Shown in pieces: positions 1-7,097 of a stretch of 45,038 nucleotides of DNA. The stretch's first letter is position 1; each line of letters begins with the position of its first letter. The translations under genes were made by a program, and so were the position numbers. The stretch lies in the NCBI RefSeq assembly GCF_943192945.1, contig NZ_CALPCE010000010.1, positions 1 to 45,038 of the forward strand. Reading direction: 5' to 3'. Below the pieces are notes generated by a model. It was given only the letters and a program-made list of their open reading frames with translations. It was not told the DNA's origin and ran no database searches. Source of the stretch: Anaerocaecibacter muris. Lineage in GTDB: Bacteria > Bacillota > Clostridia > Christensenellales > Pumilibacteraceae.

Positions 1-19
1 TAACCTCATAAATATTATT

Positions 20-1570
20 TTAATTGCACGATATGCAAAAAGAGCGCAAGACGCGCCCTTTCAAGCAGATGGTGGAGTTGTCGGGGTGAAATACGCACTT
101 CGATTTTGAAAGGTCTTTCACCGTAATTGTCTTTGTTTTCTTCGGCGTGAGATTATAGGTAATAGTAAATTTGAACGTGCCGGGATCGTCCGTGTCATCC
201 CATACTACAACGGAATTAACAAGCAGGTCTATAATGCGCCGTTGGAATTCGGGATCGTCCACGTTCCCTTTTGTAAACTCGGTAAGGAAAAAAATCACCT
301 GCGGCTTGTCTAACTTTATGACAGCCGCTTTTTCCTTTGCAAGCCGCCGTTCTGCGTTTCTGCGGTCTTTCTCTAACTCATTAAGGCGGTTGGCTAATGT
401 GAGCGATTCTGCGCCGTTCTCGACTAATTTAAGAAGCCTTGCAATGGTTTTTTCTATGTCGGCAATTTCGTTCTCTATGGTGGGAATGGCAGTCTTTTCC
501 GCCTTTTCTTTCTCCGCCGCCTGAATTGCTATATCGGCAATGTGTTCTATCATATCGGGTGTGAGCAACTCTAATGTATCTTGCACTATGGTTTTTTCTA
601 ACCACTCTTTCCGCATAGGTGATTTGGTACATCCGTTGTTACGCTCTCCGCGCCGCCCTGCGCAAGTGTAATAGAAGTATTTACGCCCGGTGTGGCTTGT
701 GCTTGCCGTACCCGTCATAACTTCGTTACAATGACCGCAAATGAGCTTTCCCGACAACATATAATCAACAAGAGCTTTCCCCCGTGCAGGTGCATCTGCG
801 TGGCTATTTAGCCGTTCCTGTACCTTGTTAAAAGTGTCTTCGTCAATGATTGCAGGAACGCCGCCCTCAACCGTTATATCCATAAATTTGTACTGTCCGA
901 TATACTTCTTATTGCGGAACATCGAGGTAAAACTGTTCTTGTTGAATTCTGCGCCTGTTTTCGTCCGATAACCTGCGCCGTTAAGCACTCGGCAAATATC
1001 AGCAACGCTTTGTCCTGCTGCGTACATTGCAAACGCTTTTCGGACGATAGGCGCGGTGCGCTCGTCAATGACTAACTTCTTATTCTCGATTTTATAACCT
1101 AATGAAATGTGTCCGCCGCAGGAATTACATTTCAGAGCCGATTCGTGCATACCTCTTGTAATCTTCTGCGCAAGCTCCCGTGAATAGAATTCAGCCATAC
1201 CCTCTAACACGGATTCAAGAATAATTCCCTCCGGGTTATCGGTGATATTTTCAGTGGCGGAAATCAAGCGCACACCGTTCTTTTTAAGCCTTGCTTTGTA
1301 TGTTGCGCTGTCGAACCTGTTCCGGGCGAAGCGGTCTAACTTATAGACGATAACGGCTTGCCATAGTTTCTTGTCGCTGTCCTTTATCATTCGTTGGAAC
1401 TCAACACGCTTTTCGACATCCTTTGTCGCAGTCAGGGCGCGATCTACATATTCTCCGACAATGGTATATCCGTTGGCTTCACAGAACTTTTCACATTCGC
1501 GCCGTTGCCCCTCAATAGACTGTTCGTTTTGCCTATCGGAACTGTATCTCATATATAATACAACATCCAT
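20..1570 (-). CDS. int: Large serine recombinase (phage integrase)
   Basis: 516 aa, the usual size of a large serine integrase. It would catalyse site-specific attP x attB recombination through a 5' phosphoserine intermediate. The N-terminal resolvase domain has the YxRxS motif with the likely nucleophile Ser10 and the DRFARN segment near residue 80. A recombinase domain follows (about 150-260), then a zinc ribbon (CGHC near 277 and two later Cys), then a long charged coiled coil (about 350-410) as in other members. The start is supported by GGAG about 7 bases upstream. It is the first gene at the left prophage end and is transcribed outward. The last residues may be encoded across the attachment core (see the candidate att site at 69-85). 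Confidence 0.95.
   Translation of the reverse strand: MDVVLYMRYSSDRQNEQSIEGQRRECEKFCEANGYTIVGEYVDRALTATKDVEKRVEFQRMIKDSDKKLWQAVIVYKLDRFARNRFDSATYKARLKKNGVRLISATENITDNPEGIILESVLEGMAEFYSRELAQKITRGMHESALKCNSCGGHISLGYKIENKKLVIDERTAPIVRKAFAMYAAGQSVADICRVLNGAGYRTKTGAEFNKNSFTSMFRNKKYIGQYKFMDITVEGGVPAIIDEDTFNKVQERLNSHADAPARGKALVDYMLSGKLICGHCNEVMTGTASTSHTGRKYFYYTCAGRRGERNNGCTKSPMRKEWLEKTIVQDTLELLTPDMIEHIADIAIQAAEKEKAEKTAIPTIENEIADIEKTIARLLKLVENGAESLTLANRLNELEKDRRNAERRLAKEKAAVIKLDKPQVIFFLTEFTKGNVDDPEFQRRIIDLLVNSVVVWDDTDDPGTFKFTITYNLTPKKTKTITVKDLSKSKCVFHPDNSTICLKGRVLRSFCISCN
69..85 (-). other. Candidate attL core inside the 3' end of the integrase gene
   Basis: Plus-strand bases 69-77 read ATGGTGGAG, identical to 44962-44970 at the 3' end of the tmRNA. 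Over 17 bases the two sites match at 14, in the same orientation, as expected for att direct repeats flanking a prophage. If correct, bases to the left of about 69 are host DNA and the integrase C-terminus and stop codon change on integration. This is inference from one short match; serine-integrase cores are often only a few bases, and an att site inside int is unusual. Confidence 0.35.
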
Positions 1571-1595
1571 AATTTTGCTCCAAAAGTGTGTTTTT

Positions 1596-1703
1596 AAGTG
1601 ATAAAAGTGAATGATTTTAGTGGTTTTCAGTAAAGTGTCTTATAAGAATAAATATATAGAGAGCTTTATAGAAAAAACCGATTATTATTCACTTTTATCA
1701 CTT
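1596..1703. repeat. 108-bp palindromic repeat, copy 1
   Basis: The outer arms are an inverted repeat, AAGTGATAAAAGTGAAT at the left and ATTCACTTTTATCACTT at the right, around an inner imperfect dyad (TAAAGTGTCTTATA and TATAGAGAGCTTTATAG). The same 108-bp element in the same orientation is at 19881-19988 and 24930-25037. This copy lies between the integrase start and the repressor gene and contains the last codons and stop of the repressor. It consists of several AAAGTG-type boxes, forward on the left and reversed on the right. The function is unknown; see the findings. Confidence 0.85.
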
Positions 1704-2299
1704 TTTAATTTTAACAGGTATGTGATAAATTCTGCTTGTTCTTTAATCCCCAAAGAGCGGAATACCGAAACCAACTCTAATTCTTGTTTAGAAAACCCGT
1801 TATTCTCGGCAATCGTCAGCGTGGCATTCGGGCTTTCGTTTATTGCATTGAACAGGTGGTTGGAACGAACGGAGTTATCATTCGTGAAATTTACACGTTC
1901 CCAATTCAGCATAGCAAGTTCAAATCCATCTTCCGATACTTCTTTTATGCGTAAGCTCTCACGCATAAAATCGCCGTAAGCGAAGTTCATTGTTTTGCCG
2001 TTCTTGCTTATGGTGATTGCCGTATCGCTCTCGTTATAGGAATAGTCATTATCTATCAACCATTCCGCAACAAGCCCCATAATTTTACGGGCATAGGCTT
2101 CTTCATCTTCTTCGCCTGTAAGATAACCAACACTTACTCCGAAATACCTTGCTAAAAGTACAAGGTTCTTTTGGCTAATACTCGGTAGGTTAGAAAGGAA
2201 GTTTTTCCCTGCGCCGCTCTCAATAAAAGCGGTGGTTTGGCTCACGCCTTTTTTCTTGCATAATTCCTTGATGCGAAGTTTAAGAAGTTCGGTGTTCAT
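1685..2299 (-). CDS. XRE-family phage repressor (CI-like)
   Basis: 204 aa from the ATG at 2299, which has AGGAG in TTAGGAGAATTATT just upstream; the reading frame is open further upstream but without a ribosome site. The N-terminal 70 residues form a helix-turn-helix domain ending in the familiar YFGVSVGYLTGEEDE linker. The C-terminal 130 residues show no S24 peptidase motif that I recognise, so induction by RecA-stimulated self-cleavage is not evident. The likely role is lysogenic repression through CCTAAATAGG operators at 2309 and 2361. Transcription probably starts from the minus-strand promoter at 2487-2515. The last residues (SDKSE) and the stop are encoded by repeat copy 1. Confidence 0.85.
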   Translation of the reverse strand: MNTELLKLRIKELCKKKGVSQTTAFIESGAGKNFLSNLPSISQKNLVLLARYFGVSVGYLTGEEDEEAYARKIMGLVAEWLIDNDYSYNESDTAITISKNGKTMNFAYGDFMRESLRIKEVSEDGFELAMLNWERVNFTNDNSVRSNHLFNAINESPNATLTIAENNGFSKQELELVSVFRSLGIKEQAEFITYLLKLKSDKSE

Positions 2300-2308
2300 A
2301 ATAATTCT

Positions 2309-2318
2309 CCTAAATAGG
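2309..2318. promoter_or_regulatory. CCTAAATAGG operator over the repressor ribosome site
   Basis: Near-palindrome CCTA-AA-TAGG, part of TCCTAAATAGGGA. On the minus strand the motif contains the AGGAG ribosome site of the repressor gene. The same 12-base form recurs in the rightward promoter at 2361 and at the ribosome site of the gene at 17181. It is the probable binding site of the repressor for autoregulation; the protein-site link is inferred. Confidence 0.6.
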
Positions 2319-2350
2319 GAAAATATTTTCAAAAATTTTCCTAAAAACTC

Positions 2351-2379
2351 TTGACATCTTCCTAAATAGGGATTATAAT
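2351..2379 (+). promoter_or_regulatory. Rightward early promoter (PR-like)
   Basis: Perfect sigma-70 boxes: TTGACA at 2351-2356 and TATAAT at 2374-2379, spacer 17. A CCTAAATAGG operator at 2361-2370 lies in the spacer, so bound repressor should block RNA polymerase. It drives the early genes from 2558 after a leader of roughly 170 bases. It faces the minus-strand promoter at 2487-2515. Confidence 0.85.
2361..2370. promoter_or_regulatory. CCTAAATAGG operator in the PR spacer
   Basis: Second copy of the CCTA-AA-TAGG motif, followed by GAT, centred between the -35 and -10 boxes of the early promoter. This position is classic for repression by steric exclusion of RNA polymerase. Confidence 0.65.
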
Positions 2380-2486
2380 AGGCGTATAAACAACTTTCGT
2401 TGGCAGATTGCATAAGAAAAACACTCTCTGCGTGAGTTGCTTTACGGTCAAGAGTTCTTGAATGGTTTTTGAATTGTGGCAAAAAC

Positions 2487-2515
2487 ATTATACCATTACG
2501 AACACTAAATGTCAA
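2487..2515 (-). promoter_or_regulatory. Leftward promoter for the repressor (and possibly int)
   Basis: On the minus strand TTGACA (2515-2510) and TATAAT (2492-2487) are separated by 17 bases. Transcription would start near 2480 and run through the early promoter into the repressor gene at 2299. The two promoters therefore face each other and their transcripts overlap by about 90 bases. Confidence 0.75.
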
Positions 2516-2557
2516 CGATTGTTGTTTATAAATTTTGAAAATCAAGGAGGTTTTTCT

Positions 2558-2779
2558 ATGAAAGCGGAGCGTGATAAGATACGCATTATGCTTCTGAACA
2601 ACAATCTTTCGCAGGTATGGCTAATCAATCAGCTTGCCGACAAGGGTGTTGCTACGGACAAAGCGGAATTGAGTTCTGCTTTGAGCGGTTCTCGCACGGG
2701 TGCAAAGATAGACAAAATCATATCCGCATCGTTGCAGATTTTGAGCGACTACGAGGATTGGAAAAAGAAGCAGGTATGA
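2558..2779 (+). CDS. Cro-like small helix-turn-helix protein
   Basis: 73 aa, first gene of the early transcript. The ATG at 2558 follows AAGGAGG at a good distance; the upstream in-frame starts lack a ribosome site. The helical N-terminal pattern (a run of basic and hydrophobic residues, then LSQVWLINQLADKGV and a later SSALSG segment) resembles the small Cro/XRE proteins that start early operons of clostridial phages. It probably competes with the repressor at the CCTAAATAGG sites, which is inferred from position. The stop overlaps the next start (ATGA). Confidence 0.65.
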   Translation: MKAERDKIRIMLLNNNLSQVWLINQLADKGVATDKAELSSALSGSRTGAKIDKIISASLQILSDYEDWKKKQV

Positions 2780-2955
2780 GTACGGTTGAAATTCCGAGAG
2801 AAAATCAGACTGTACTCGGCAGATTAGTATGTAGAGCTGCAAGAGCCTATTTTGAGAACGAAGAACATCGCAGAGCGTTTGAGGAGTGGTACTTGCAAAA
2901 CTACGGCAAACCCTATGTATGGAAAGGAGAATCCCATAATGACAGAAGAAGCTAA
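2776..2955 (+). CDS. Small early protein of unknown function
   Basis: 59 aa, translationally coupled to the Cro-like gene by an ATGA overlap and overlapping the next gene at its 3' end. The sequence is mixed-charge and probably helical, with an aromatic-rich C-terminal half (EEWYLQNYGKPYVW). I do not recognise the family. Tight coupling on both sides argues for a real gene. Confidence 0.6.
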   Translation: MSTVEIPRENQTVLGRLVCRAARAYFENEEHRRAFEEWYLQNYGKPYVWKGESHNDRRS

Positions 2956-3301
2956 AAATGCACTTTATCACCGTTGTCGGTGGTGTCGTTATTTCAATAA
3001 CGGCTGTTGCACAAAATTAAGCGAAGAATTCGACAAGCCGCTTGAAACAATCGAAAGCGAAATTGACTACGCTTTGGGTGATGGCGAATTGGTTGAACCG
3101 CTTCGTGAAGTGTTGGAAGATGTTCGTCCTCGTTTTTCCGAAGAATTGCGGAAAAACGACAAGAAATGGCAGGACTTTACGGACGAACTTATCGCAAATA
3201 TCGAAACTGCCGTAAGACACTCTCTCTCATTCGATGAAAGCGTTAATGCGTTTGAGTTCAAAGACAACAATACAGAATTTTACTGTAAATATTTTGAATA
3301 A
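2939..3301 (+). CDS. Early protein with N-terminal cysteine cluster, unknown function
   Basis: 120 aa from the ATG at 2939, which has AAAGGAG upstream; the longer upstream frame has no ribosome site. The first 30 residues contain CRWC and NGCC, a possible small metal-binding motif, followed by an acidic helical region. No known domain is recognised. It is probably an early accessory protein, cotranscribed with its neighbours. Confidence 0.6.
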   Translation: MTEEAKNALYHRCRWCRYFNNGCCTKLSEEFDKPLETIESEIDYALGDGELVEPLREVLEDVRPRFSEELRKNDKKWQDFTDELIANIETAVRHSLSFDESVNAFEFKDNNTEFYCKYFE

Positions 3302-3316
3302 TAAGGAGAATCAAAA

Positions 3317-3596
3317 ATGACCGACCAAAAAAACACTACCGTTTCACATCACTATTAAGCACGGTGAAGACATTATCACCGACATCGACACAGACGGAAT
3401 CCTTGCCGCTGTAAGTACAGAAAGCGAAGATCAAACAGGAGGAACAGCCGTACATTTACTCACCGAATGCAATACTGTTAGACTGTTGGGCTTGATTGAG
3501 GGTGCAGAACGAGCTAAAAAATCAGCGATTAACAGTTTAACAAAAGGTTTGGGAAAATTATTCGGCGCATCAGCAAATGCAAGCAAAGACGAATAA
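3317..3596 (+). pseudogene. Small early gene broken at an A7 run
   Basis: The ATG at 3317 has AAGGAG upstream but its frame ends after 13 codons at 3358. A different frame is open from the A7 run (3327-3333) to the TAA at 3594. Removing one A joins them into one protein of about 92 aa beginning MTDQKTLPFHITIKHGED and ending in a basic amphipathic tail. The required change is +1, so the A-AAA-AAC sequence, which favours -1 slippage, does not explain it. It is a decayed gene, a slippage variant or a sequencing error. Function unknown. Confidence 0.55.
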
Positions 3597-3981
3597 AAAA
3601 TCGGGTAATGAATTTGAAGCCTTTTTTTGCGAGAAATTATTCTCTAATGGTTTTTGGGTTCATAACCTTGCGCAAAACCAAGCAGGGCAACCTGCGGATG
3701 TAATCGCCGTAAGAAACGGTGCGGCATACTTGATAGATTGCAAAGTGTGTTCGGGTAAAGAATTTCCGTATTCACGGGTAGAAGAAAATCAAGACAGTTC
3801 AATGCTCTTGTGGGCGGACTGCGGCAACGAAGTTGGTTGGTTTGCTCTACTATTCGAGGACGAAGTTTATATGCTCTCACACGCACAAATCGCATTCAAT
3901 CGAAATATCCGCTCCGCTCTCCCGGCAAGCGAAATCCGTAAGCTCCCTACGCTTGAAAGGTGGTTGGAAAAATGCAAGTAA
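3577..3981 (+). CDS. RecU/Hjc-like Holliday junction resolvase
   Basis: 134 aa. The pattern GNEFE near the N-terminus, then QPADVIAV and LIDCK in the middle, fits the PD-(D/E)xK nuclease core with DxK as the metal and catalytic pair. The later ENQDSSMLLWADCG and GWFALLFEDEVYML segments resemble the C-terminal half of RecU-type resolvases. It probably cleaves recombination or replication junctions before packaging. It overlaps the broken gene upstream and the helicase gene downstream. Confidence 0.75.
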   Translation: MQAKTNKKSGNEFEAFFCEKLFSNGFWVHNLAQNQAGQPADVIAVRNGAAYLIDCKVCSGKEFPYSRVEENQDSSMLLWADCGNEVGWFALLFEDEVYMLSHAQIAFNRNIRSALPASEIRKLPTLERWLEKCK

Positions 3982-5360
3982 AAATCGGCAGCAAAATCAG
4001 AATAACCGATCCGACAGACGAAGTTATGAGCTGGTGTCGTGATAACTTAATTCTTCCTAACCCCGACTACTCGAAGAAGCTACGAATGCACTTGTGGATA
4101 GGTAACACCCCCTCGCATTTATTCCTGTTCGAGATTGACGGAAACGACCTGCTTATCCCTTTTGGGTGTTTGCGCGATATTCTGCCGCTTATTGAGGGCA
4201 GTCCGATAAGAACGGTGTTCGGAAATACGGCGCGTGTTGATTATCGAGCGAATGTTCCTCTTTACGACTATCAGGAAACAGCGGTTGATGCGCTTGTCGG
4301 AGAATATTACGGCATACTTCAAAGCCCTGCCGGGAGCGGTAAAACGCAAATGGGAATTGCGGTGATTGCAAGAATGGGTGTTAAGACCTTATGGCTCACA
4401 CACACCAAAGACCTGCTCGACCAAAGTAAGGAACGCGCCGAACTGTACATAGATAAATCGCTGTTAGGCACTATCACAGAGGGCAGAGTGAATATCGGCG
4501 CAGGAATAACCTTTGCGACTATTCAAACAATGTGTAATTTAGATTTGGCACAGTACAAATACACTTGGGATTTGATTATCGTTGACGAATGTCATAGGTG
4601 TACGGGAACGCCGACCGCCGTAACGCAGTTCTACAAGGTTTTGAATTCCTTGTCGGCGCGTAACAAATACGGATTGTCTGCGACCGTGCATAGAAGCGAT
4701 GGGCTAATCAAAGCGACCTATGCTTTACTCGGAAATATCGTTTACAGCGTTCCGAGAGAAGCTGTGGAAGACAAGATTATGCAGGTAGGAATAAAGCCCG
4801 TTGGCACTCCCGTTAAGCTCACACACGAATGCTTGAATACGGACGGAACGCTATGCTATACGAAGCTCATCACTCACCTATGCACAAGCCCTGAACGAAA
4901 TCAGCTTATCACCGATTGTATTATCGAAAATGCAGAACACCCTGCGCTTATACTCTCGGATCGCCTTAACCATCTCGAAGCCTTGATGAACTCGCTCCCT
5001 TTAACTTTACGAATTAAGGCTGTAATGGTTGACGGAAAAATGACTACGAAAAAAGGCAAGGAAGAACGGAAACGGGCTATCGAAGATATGCGCACGGGCA
5101 GAAAGAAATACCTATTCGCAACATACTCACTCGCAAAAGAGGGCTTGGATATTCCCTGCTTGGAACGGTTATTTATGGCAACGCCGCAAAAGGATTATGC
5201 TGTAATAACGCAAAGCATCGGGCGTATAGCCCGAATAAGTAACAACAAACAACCGCCTATCTGTTACGACTTCGTGGACGATATTCGCTATCTGTTCAAG
5301 GCGTACAAAAAGCGGTGTACCACCTACAAAAAGAACGGCTGTTATTTTGTAGAGGATTAA
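3972..5360 (+). CDS. SF2 DEAD/DEAH-type helicase
   Basis: 462 aa from the ATG at 3972 (a GTG at 3960 is the alternative). Ordered motifs are visible: a Q-like YDYQETAVDAL, Walker A GSGKT near residue 119, DECH near 204, SAT near 235, and motif VI QSIGRIAR near 413. It is an ATP-dependent helicase or translocase of the phage replication and recombination module, similar in plan to UvsW/XPB-like enzymes. It slightly overlaps the resolvase gene, suggesting coupled synthesis. Confidence 0.9.
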   Translation: MQVKIGSKIRITDPTDEVMSWCRDNLILPNPDYSKKLRMHLWIGNTPSHLFLFEIDGNDLLIPFGCLRDILPLIEGSPIRTVFGNTARVDYRANVPLYDYQETAVDALVGEYYGILQSPAGSGKTQMGIAVIARMGVKTLWLTHTKDLLDQSKERAELYIDKSLLGTITEGRVNIGAGITFATIQTMCNLDLAQYKYTWDLIIVDECHRCTGTPTAVTQFYKVLNSLSARNKYGLSATVHRSDGLIKATYALLGNIVYSVPREAVEDKIMQVGIKPVGTPVKLTHECLNTDGTLCYTKLITHLCTSPERNQLITDCIIENAEHPALILSDRLNHLEALMNSLPLTLRIKAVMVDGKMTTKKGKEERKRAIEDMRTGRKKYLFATYSLAKEGLDIPCLERLFMATPQKDYAVITQSIGRIARISNNKQPPICYDFVDDIRYLFKAYKKRCTTYKKNGCYFVED

Positions 5361-5372
5361 AGGAGTATCGCT

Positions 5373-5483
5373 ATGACAGCATTAGAAGAAATCTTGAAAA
5401 AGATAGAAGCAAAAATCAATCTCGGAATACCGCTCACCGAGAGAGAGGCTGCTATGTGGACTTTATACGAGGATCGGAAATGA
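5373..5483 (+). CDS. 36-aa coupled small protein
   Basis: Short frame starting at ATG 5373 with AAAGGAG upstream and ending at TGA 5481-5483, which overlaps the ATG of the cytosine methyltransferase. It begins MTALEEILKKIEAK and ends TLYEDRK, probably an amphipathic helix. Similar small proteins often precede phage cytosine methyltransferases, but I cannot assign a function. The ribosome site and ATGA coupling are the evidence for it being real. Confidence 0.6.
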   Translation: MTALEEILKKIEAKINLGIPLTEREAAMWTLYEDRK

Positions 5484-7097
5484 CATTAGGCAGCTTATTT
5501 GACGGAGCAGGAACATTCCCCTTTGCAGGTTCGGTATTCGGCATAGTGCCTGTTTGGGCAAGCGAAATCGAAGCGTTCCCGATAAAAGTAACACAAAAGC
5601 GTTTCCCGAAAATGGAACACTTGGGCGATGTTACGAAAATCAAAGGAAACGAAATAACGCCCGTTGACATTATCACATTCGGTTCGCCCTGTCAGGACTT
5701 ATCCGTTGCAGGAAGACGAGCAGGGTTGGACGGAGAGCGGTCAGGCTTGTTTTTGGAAGCCGTGAGAATCATAAAGGAGATGCGTGAAAAGACCGATGGA
5801 AAATATCCAAAATACGCAATATGGGAAAATGTTCCCGGAGCATTCAGCTCCAACAAATGCGAAGACTTCCGAATCGTCCTCGAAGAATTCTGCAAAATCA
5901 AAGACAGTTCAACCGCTATTCCTCGACCTACGGGCGGAAAGTGGCGCACAGCAGGATTTATCTTGGCAGACGGATATTCAATCGCTTGGAGAACACTCGA
6001 TGCACAATTTTGGGGAGTACCCCAACGCCGTAGAAGAATCTTCCTTGTGGCAGATTTTACAGGCGGAAGTGCCGGAGAAATACTATTTGAGCAAAAAGGC
6101 TTGCAAAGGCGTTTTGCGGAGAGCCGTGAAGCGTGGAACGGAATTGCCCCTGCTTCTACTTATCGCCCTTATCCAACAGGGGGAATTGACGGAAGCGGAA
6201 CTGCAAGAGCTACGACTAATCCCCCCCCCTGTAATCTCACTTGACAATCATCCTGCCGACAGCAGAGTAACCGTCAATGCAGATAACATAATTCAAACAT
6301 TAACTTCCCGTATGGGAACGGGCGGCGGAAATACACCGCTCTTGCTTGTCGCAGAGGGTGTTGACACGTTCAATCAGACCTTGACGGGCGATAAAGCTAA
6401 AACCCTGCTTGCAGGACACATCGACAAAGACGGTGTACCCTGCGTGGCGTTAAACATTTTGCAAGATGCCATATCAAGCGAAAATGTCGCGCCGTGCTTA
6501 TCAACCGGCAACCCGAAAACAGGACAGGCGGCATTGGCAGTATGCCTACCGTACATATTGCTTGACGATCAAGGCGGCGGAGTAATCCGCACTAAACTAA
6601 ACGCCGAGAAAAGCCCGACATTACGGGCGCAGGACAAAGGACATCCGCCTTGCTTATGTTATTCGATTGACAGAGCGGCGTTCAATCAGGGCGAAAACGC
6701 ACAATTCAATATCGGCATAGACGATAAAGGAATTGCTCACACGCTTGTTGCGAAAGGTCCGGGCGCAGTTTGTTATCCTGTCGGACTTCACGGCGATAAG
6801 GCAGGAACGCTTGATGCAAGTTATTATAAAGGTTGCGGAGAGCGCAACGGCACGGAAAGAGAAGTTATAGCCTATCTGCTCAACACAAAATGGATTGTCC
6901 GCCGTGTAACGCCTACTGAATGCGCAAGGCTACAAGGAATGCCCGATTGGTGGTGTAAAGGCGTTGTTCATAAGGATGCGCCCGAATACAAAATGTGGGG
7001 CAACGGAATGGCTCTCCCTTGTGTGCTGTTCGTTATGCAGGGTATAGCTCAACAACTGCGAAAGCAGCTACTACGAAAAATCGGAGGTAAAGGCTAA
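5480..7097 (+). CDS. DNA (cytosine-5) methyltransferase, out of frame at a C9 tract (phase-variable candidate)
   Basis: C5-cytosine methyltransferase split over two frames. Frame one (5480-6244, 254 aa) has motif I LFDGAGTFP, motif IV GSPCQ with catalytic Cys71, motif VI WENVPG and motif VIII QRRRRIFL. The second frame continues from the C9 run (6221-6229) to 7097 and holds motif IX RRVTPTECARLQG and motif X YKMWGNGMALP. Eight Cs would give one 538-aa enzyme. As sequenced, the product stops soon after the tract and lacks the target-recognition part, so the gene reads OFF. A sequencing error in the homopolymer is the alternative. The start overlaps the 36-aa gene. Confidence 0.9.
6221..6229 (+). 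repeat. Poly-C (C9) tract in the cytosine methyltransferase gene
   Basis: Nine consecutive Cs in the context AAT-C9-TGTA, encoding a proline run (codons 248-250). The reading frame of the methyltransferase is lost at this point and would be restored by 8 Cs. The same context AAT-C9-TGTA occurs at 16067-16082 in another methyltransferase gene. Confidence 0.85.

Noticed and set aside
171-524. Plus-strand open frame of 117 codons inside the integrase region
   Set aside because: It is the antisense shadow of the integrase gene with no ribosome site.
2300-2545. N-terminal extension of the repressor to 286 residues
   Set aside because: No ribosome site; it would overlap both promoters, while ATG 2299 has a good ribosome site and starts a normal HTH domain.
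3327-3334. A-AAA-AAC as a programmed -1 frameshift site
   Set aside because: A -1 shift leads to a frame with an early stop; the frame that continues needs a +1 change.
5784-6220. Separate gene starting at 5784 in the second methyltransferase frame
   Set aside because: The conserved methyltransferase motifs up to about 6180 are in the first frame; the second frame is real only after the C9 tract.
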